From positions 225,056 through 289,055 of the forward strand of contig NZ_CAAF010000073.1 in assembly GCF_000359125.1 (NCBI RefSeq): a stretch of DNA of 64,000 bases. The letters are read 5' to 3'. A program made the translations under genes and the position numbers. The notes beneath the pieces were generated by a model. The model searched no databases and was not told the origin of the DNA. It saw only the letters and a list, made by a program, of their open reading frames with translations. Positions 61,450-64,000 of the stretch are shown here, piece after piece; position 1 is the stretch's first letter; every line of letters begins with the position of its first letter. The stretch is from Mesorhizobium sp. STM 4661. Lineage in GTDB: Bacteria; Pseudomonadota; Alphaproteobacteria; Rhizobiales; Rhizobiaceae.

Positions 61450-61713
61450 TCACCTAAACGGATCCCGCTCAACCAGGATGTCCGCTTCAATCGCGGCGTT
61501 GATGAACGCGGCCCGGGCAAAACGCGCTTCCTTCAGCCCTTCAAGAGCGCCAAGACAGGCCTTTCCCGCCGCGATATGCTTCTTACCTGTTTTCGCCGGC
61601 CACCGATTTAGAAGGATGTCGGCGGCCTGGGCAACCCGTTCCACTGCTTAGACGGTGTTTCTCGACCTGCCGAGCGCTACCCGCACCGGCTCCTCGAAAC
61701 GCTGGTCCTGCAC
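61450..61713 (-). pseudogene. DUF982 protein interrupted by a TAA stop (copy 3)
   Basis: Read from GTG 61713 (GGGAGGG upstream), the frame gives QDQRFEEPVRVALGRSRNTV, then TAA at 61650-61648. It continues in the same frame AVERVAQAADILLNRWPAKT and ends after AAIEADILVERDPFR at TGA. Both parts together make one complete DUF982 protein of about 87 aa. The stop replaces one residue, so a single base change (for example TAC to TAA) is enough. The downstream part alone could start at a GTG at 61644 as a shortened protein. Confidence 0.75.
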
Positions 61714-61839
61714 GCAACCCTCCCGAACCCGAACGCAACTCAATTCGCACGGCTATATTAGGTTCCAGAAATGTACTCGACATAACTTCGTGGGAACAAC
61801 TCTGGCGTTCCTAGCTTGATAGCGCAGGGGCTACGGGGA

Positions 61840-62064
61840 ATGGGCAACGAACTGGCCGACCTTGATCGCAAAAAGGAAGTTCAGGCGAATGCGCTCGCCC
61901 GAGAGACTGGGATTACCGTTGACGAGGCGCTGATGCTCATCGAGCTGGTAGGACCCCATCGCGGAGCTATGCTGAGAGTGGCCAGGATAGTGCAGGCACA
62001 AAAGTCCGGTGGCAGCCCTGCGGCCAAGCAACTCGATCCAACTCCGGCAACCGATGCCAGTTAG
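61840..62064 (+). CDS. Small hypothetical protein
   Basis: A 74-aa protein. It has ELADLDRKKEVQANALARET, a helical charged start, followed by GITVDEALMLIELVGPHR. The pattern looks like a small helical DNA-binding or scaffold protein in rhizobial accessory regions, with no function I know. Start at ATG 61840 (GGGGA nearby). An earlier start at 61816 is possible. Confidence 0.5.
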   Translation: MGNELADLDRKKEVQANALARETGITVDEALMLIELVGPHRGAMLRVARIVQAQKSGGSPAAKQLDPTPATDAS

Positions 62065-62140
62065 GGCGGTTGGCCTATACCTGCTGCCGCCGGGAAACTT
62101 TAAGCTTGCATCTCTGTTTTCAGGGCAGGAGAAAACAACA

Positions 62141-62203
62141 ATGCCCGACGACCCGGAGGTCAGGGAGCTTATCGCCAAGCACCCGGACAGTCCCGAAAAT
62201 TAG
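62141..62203 (+). CDS. Possible 20-residue peptide
   Basis: MPDDPEVRELIAKHPDSPEN, preceded by AGGAG at eight bases. The strong ribosome-binding site and protein-like composition are the only evidence. It may be a real small peptide or the start of a shortened gene. Confidence 0.3.
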   Translation: MPDDPEVRELIAKHPDSPEN

Positions 62204-62353
62204 GAAACGTCGCAATTGCCCGCCTGCACACGAGGCGATCATTTCACCCCCTGCGCAGGTCACGCTCGCTTGATCACGACGCCTGATTTGCCCCGGCAAC
62301 TCTGTCGAACGTTCGCGGAGCAAGCGCGCTTTTCCCATCCAAAGGAGACGCCT

Positions 62354-62580
62354 ATGGCAACCTACCAAGTCGAGGAGATGGTCGACGATCAAGTTGTCGC
62401 TCGAAGCGCCGTCACAGCCACTTCAGCAATCGCTGCCGTGGAGGGTGCCACGGGGCGCCGATAGCGCCCCGAACCTCCGAAGGGCATTGGTTTCGAGTGG
62501 TCGATGAAACAGCGTCCGCCGTGTTTGAATTCACGGTCGCCCATGAGGACTTTGCGGCCGGCTATCGCCGAGCGGCATAA
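62354..62580 (+). pseudogene. Small 'VEE...ATGR' family protein, member 2, frameshifted
   Basis: The gene begins MATYQVEEMVDDQVVARSAV with AAAGGAG at an ideal distance, and reads to ATGRR before a TAG at 62462. In the next frame the protein continues IAPRTSEGHWFRVVDE, then TASAVFEFTVAHEDF, to a TAA at 62578-62580. Aligned with member 3 (ATGRKVRVRTAEHIWVRVTDE), the lengths match exactly if one base was lost between 62458 and 62461. The complete ancestral protein would be about 75 aa. Confidence 0.75.
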
Positions 62581-63261
62581 AGAAAGAGCCCGCTGCCTCT
62601 TACTGGTGGCTCGTTCGTACTTGGCGTTCCTGCGGTCGCAGCCCGGTGGGCCCGCCTCTCTGGCAGGGAAGCGGGCCCGATCAAGGTTTGCCGTTCTTGA
62701 CCAGCAGCGAGGGGTGCTGCCGCTATTGAAACCAATCGCTAAATATCAGGTTCCGCTAAAGCAGAAAAAAGCCCGTAAGCAACGACGGGCTCCCAAGCGA
62801 CCGAAGAATGGGTTGGGTCTGTAGGTCGCCTATCGGTTGCCTGACGGGGGCTCCCGACGTCTCCCCAACATTGTCTCGCAGTTTTTGTTCCAGAGCGATC
62901 GATCAACAAAATGCAGCCAGCAATTTCTAGAGGCCAATCGGCAGCTCGACGCGGCATCTCTCGCGGGCGGTGATCCCGTTCAGAAATGTCGGGGTCGATC
63001 TCGTCAAGCTCGGTCGGTTCGAGGGCCAGTATTGGTGCCGACCCAGGTATGGCGGAGCACCTAAGTTGGCTTCCAAGCGTCCGTTTGCCGTGCAAGGTGC
63101 GGGCGATACTGAAAACTAGGTCCTTAACTGCCGGTTAGCGAATTGATTCGCCCGCTAGTATGCAAACATCGGTTTACTTCCGACCCTAAAAATCAATCAC
63201 CCGCTTGGAACATGTGGCATGGTGGAATGTTCAATTCTAGGTCGATCTAAACGGGTGTCCC
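62581..63261. other. 681-bp stretch with one terminator-like hairpin
   Basis: No supported gene. The frame at 62504-62824 is Arg/Lys/Pro-rich and overlaps the end of the broken gene, so I reject it. The hairpin at 62765-62791 is listed separately. The bases 63100-63261 are AT-rich and may contain the promoter of the next gene. Confidence 0.4.
62765..62791 (-). terminator. Rho-independent terminator on the minus strand
   Basis: On the minus strand AGCCCGT and ACGGGCT form a 7-bp stem around an 8-base loop, followed by TTTTTT. No minus-strand gene is recognised to its right, so it may end a small RNA or a decayed gene. Confidence 0.65.
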
Positions 63262-63462
63262 GTGCGAGAATACTATGTTGAACAGATGATCGGCGATGCG
63301 ATCACCACGTGGCACGTGGTCAGGGCCGGAACGCCAGAGGAGGCAGCGCGCGACGCTACTGGCCGCAAAGTAAGAGTTCGCACTGCCGAGCATATCTGGG
63401 TCAGGGTGACCGACGAGGATCTGCGACGCGTATATGAGTTCTGTTTTGCCCAGGGCCAATAA
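63262..63462 (+). CDS. Small 'VEE...ATGR' family protein, member 3
   Basis: A 66-aa protein beginning (GTG) REYYVEQMIGDAITTWHVVR, with the family ATGRKVRVRTAEHIWVRVTD and ending FCFAQGQ. The GTG start at 63262 has only a weak ribosome-binding site, but the frame matches the two other members of the family in this window from its first residues. Function is unknown. Confidence 0.65.
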   Translation: MREYYVEQMIGDAITTWHVVRAGTPEEAARDATGRKVRVRTAEHIWVRVTDEDLRRVYEFCFAQGQ

Positions 63463-63507
63463 TGGCAGCCTTTACGCGATGCTGTGTAGGACGATAGGGA
63501 GGAATTC

Positions 63508-63867
63508 ATGCGGCGGCTTTTGGCGGGCATTATCTTCGCTGGCGGCGCGGGGGCGGTCCATGCCGGCGAGATTGAGCATGGGGAATTCTATCCACTTTCA
63601 CACTCGGAAGTGGAGACTATGGAGGCCGCCGTCCGACAGGTTTCGAAAGTTCCATCATCGGCCCAATTTTCCGGAGTGCAGGCTACACGCACCGATAAAG
63701 ACTTGCTGAACGTCTGTGGCTTTGTGATCGGGGCAGAAGCCGGCTCAATTCCGTTTATCGGAGTCATGGAACCTGGTGGCCGCTTCATGTTGGTTCTCTT
63801 AGGCAAGGACGAAGCCACTCGAGTTACGGTCATCGATCTGTGCAAGCGCGGCGGAATTGACCTCTAA
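63508..63867 (+). CDS. Secreted hypothetical protein
   Basis: A 119-aa protein with a Sec signal peptide (RRLLAGIIFAGGAGAVHAGE, cleavage after VHA near residue 19). The mature part includes VCGFVIGAEAGSIPFIGVME and ends CKRGGIDL. The two cysteines could pair. GGGAGG lies six bases before the ATG, good evidence that it is real. The family is unknown. Confidence 0.65.
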   Translation: MRRLLAGIIFAGGAGAVHAGEIEHGEFYPLSHSEVETMEAAVRQVSKVPSSAQFSGVQATRTDKDLLNVCGFVIGAEAGSIPFIGVMEPGGRFMLVLLGKDEATRVTVIDLCKRGGIDL

Positions 63868-63908
63868 GATCAGAAATGCCGCTTTCGTCACTCAAGGCGC
63901 TGGTTTTA

Positions 63909-64000
63909 TTATGACGGACTTGCGCGATCTCCGGGGCGCCCGGCGGCTTCTGCTTCAACCTTGGCCAACCTCGCCTTGATCTCTTTCGGGTCGGCGTGTT
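63909..64000 (-). CDS. Partial C-terminus of a hypothetical protein, cut by the window edge
   Basis: On the minus strand the end reads HADPKEIKARLAKVEAEAAG, then RPGDRASPS and a TAA at 63911-63909. It looks like the helical, charged tail of a gene that begins beyond the right edge. There are too few residues to name it. Confidence 0.4.
   Translation of the reverse strand, partial: HADPKEIKARLAKVEAEAAGRPGDRASPS

Noticed and set aside
62504..62824. 106-codon plus-strand frame
   Set aside because: It overlaps the second half of the frameshifted family member, crosses the terminator hairpin and has a shadow-like composition.
1..64000. CRISPR arrays, rRNA genes, transposases, integrases
   Set aside because: None seen: no regularly spaced repeats, no rRNA-like segments and no DDE or tyrosine recombinase motifs in any frame I read.

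Overview
The window looks like a piece of a GC-rich alphaproteobacterial genome of the Hyphomicrobiales, most likely Mesorhizobium or a close relative. This rests on the density of ABC uptake operons, small rhizobial-type families (DUF768, DUF982, DUF1127, CsbD), strong GC-rich codon use and many ATGA start/stop overlaps. All assignments come from reading the sequence; no database was searched.

Layout. (A) 154-5655: a ribose-type sugar ABC transporter (binding protein, two permeases, double ATPase) plus an SDR dehydrogenase. (B) 5850-18993: a catabolic island around a sigma54-dependent activator (10532-12457). Four near-perfect -24/-12 promoters surround it. They drive a leftward operon (luciferase-type monooxygenase, FAD oxidoreductase, aldehyde dehydrogenase, RidA) and rightward units (flavin reductase plus DadA-like oxidase; polyamine-type ABC importer with a fused PotB-PotC permease; a truncated dehydrogenase). 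The set looks like a system for importing and oxidatively degrading an amine or N-containing compound. (C) 19484-41726: a lactam/amide region between two diverged direct repeats (19014-19219 and 41851-42058). On the plus strand, a biotin-dependent PxpABC-type system with its own biotin carrier and biotin carboxylase is followed by a five-gene branched-chain-type ABC importer. On the minus strand, converging on it, are an AraC regulator, HyuA/HyuB ATP-dependent hydrolase, a three-subunit molybdenum hydroxylase, a second PxpA, a class III aminotransferase and a cupin-SnoaL fusion. A plausible sequence is hydroxylation of an N-heterocycle or lactam, ATP-dependent ring opening, then transamination; the substrate is not known.

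(D) 42289-46703: an RND efflux pump (adaptor plus HAE1 pump). (E) 46704-64000: a loosely packed accessory region of small stress and hypothetical genes (two CsbD proteins, DUF1127, PPOX-fold stress protein, DUF982s, DUF768), a methyltransferase, a large GAF/PAS hybrid histidine kinase, and several decaying genes. The broken genes can be read clearly: an SRAP peptidase with a short deletion over its catalytic His, a DUF982 gene with an in-frame stop, and a member of a small 'VEE...ATGR' family with a one-base frameshift.

No rRNA, complete tRNA, CRISPR array, transposase or integrase was recognised.
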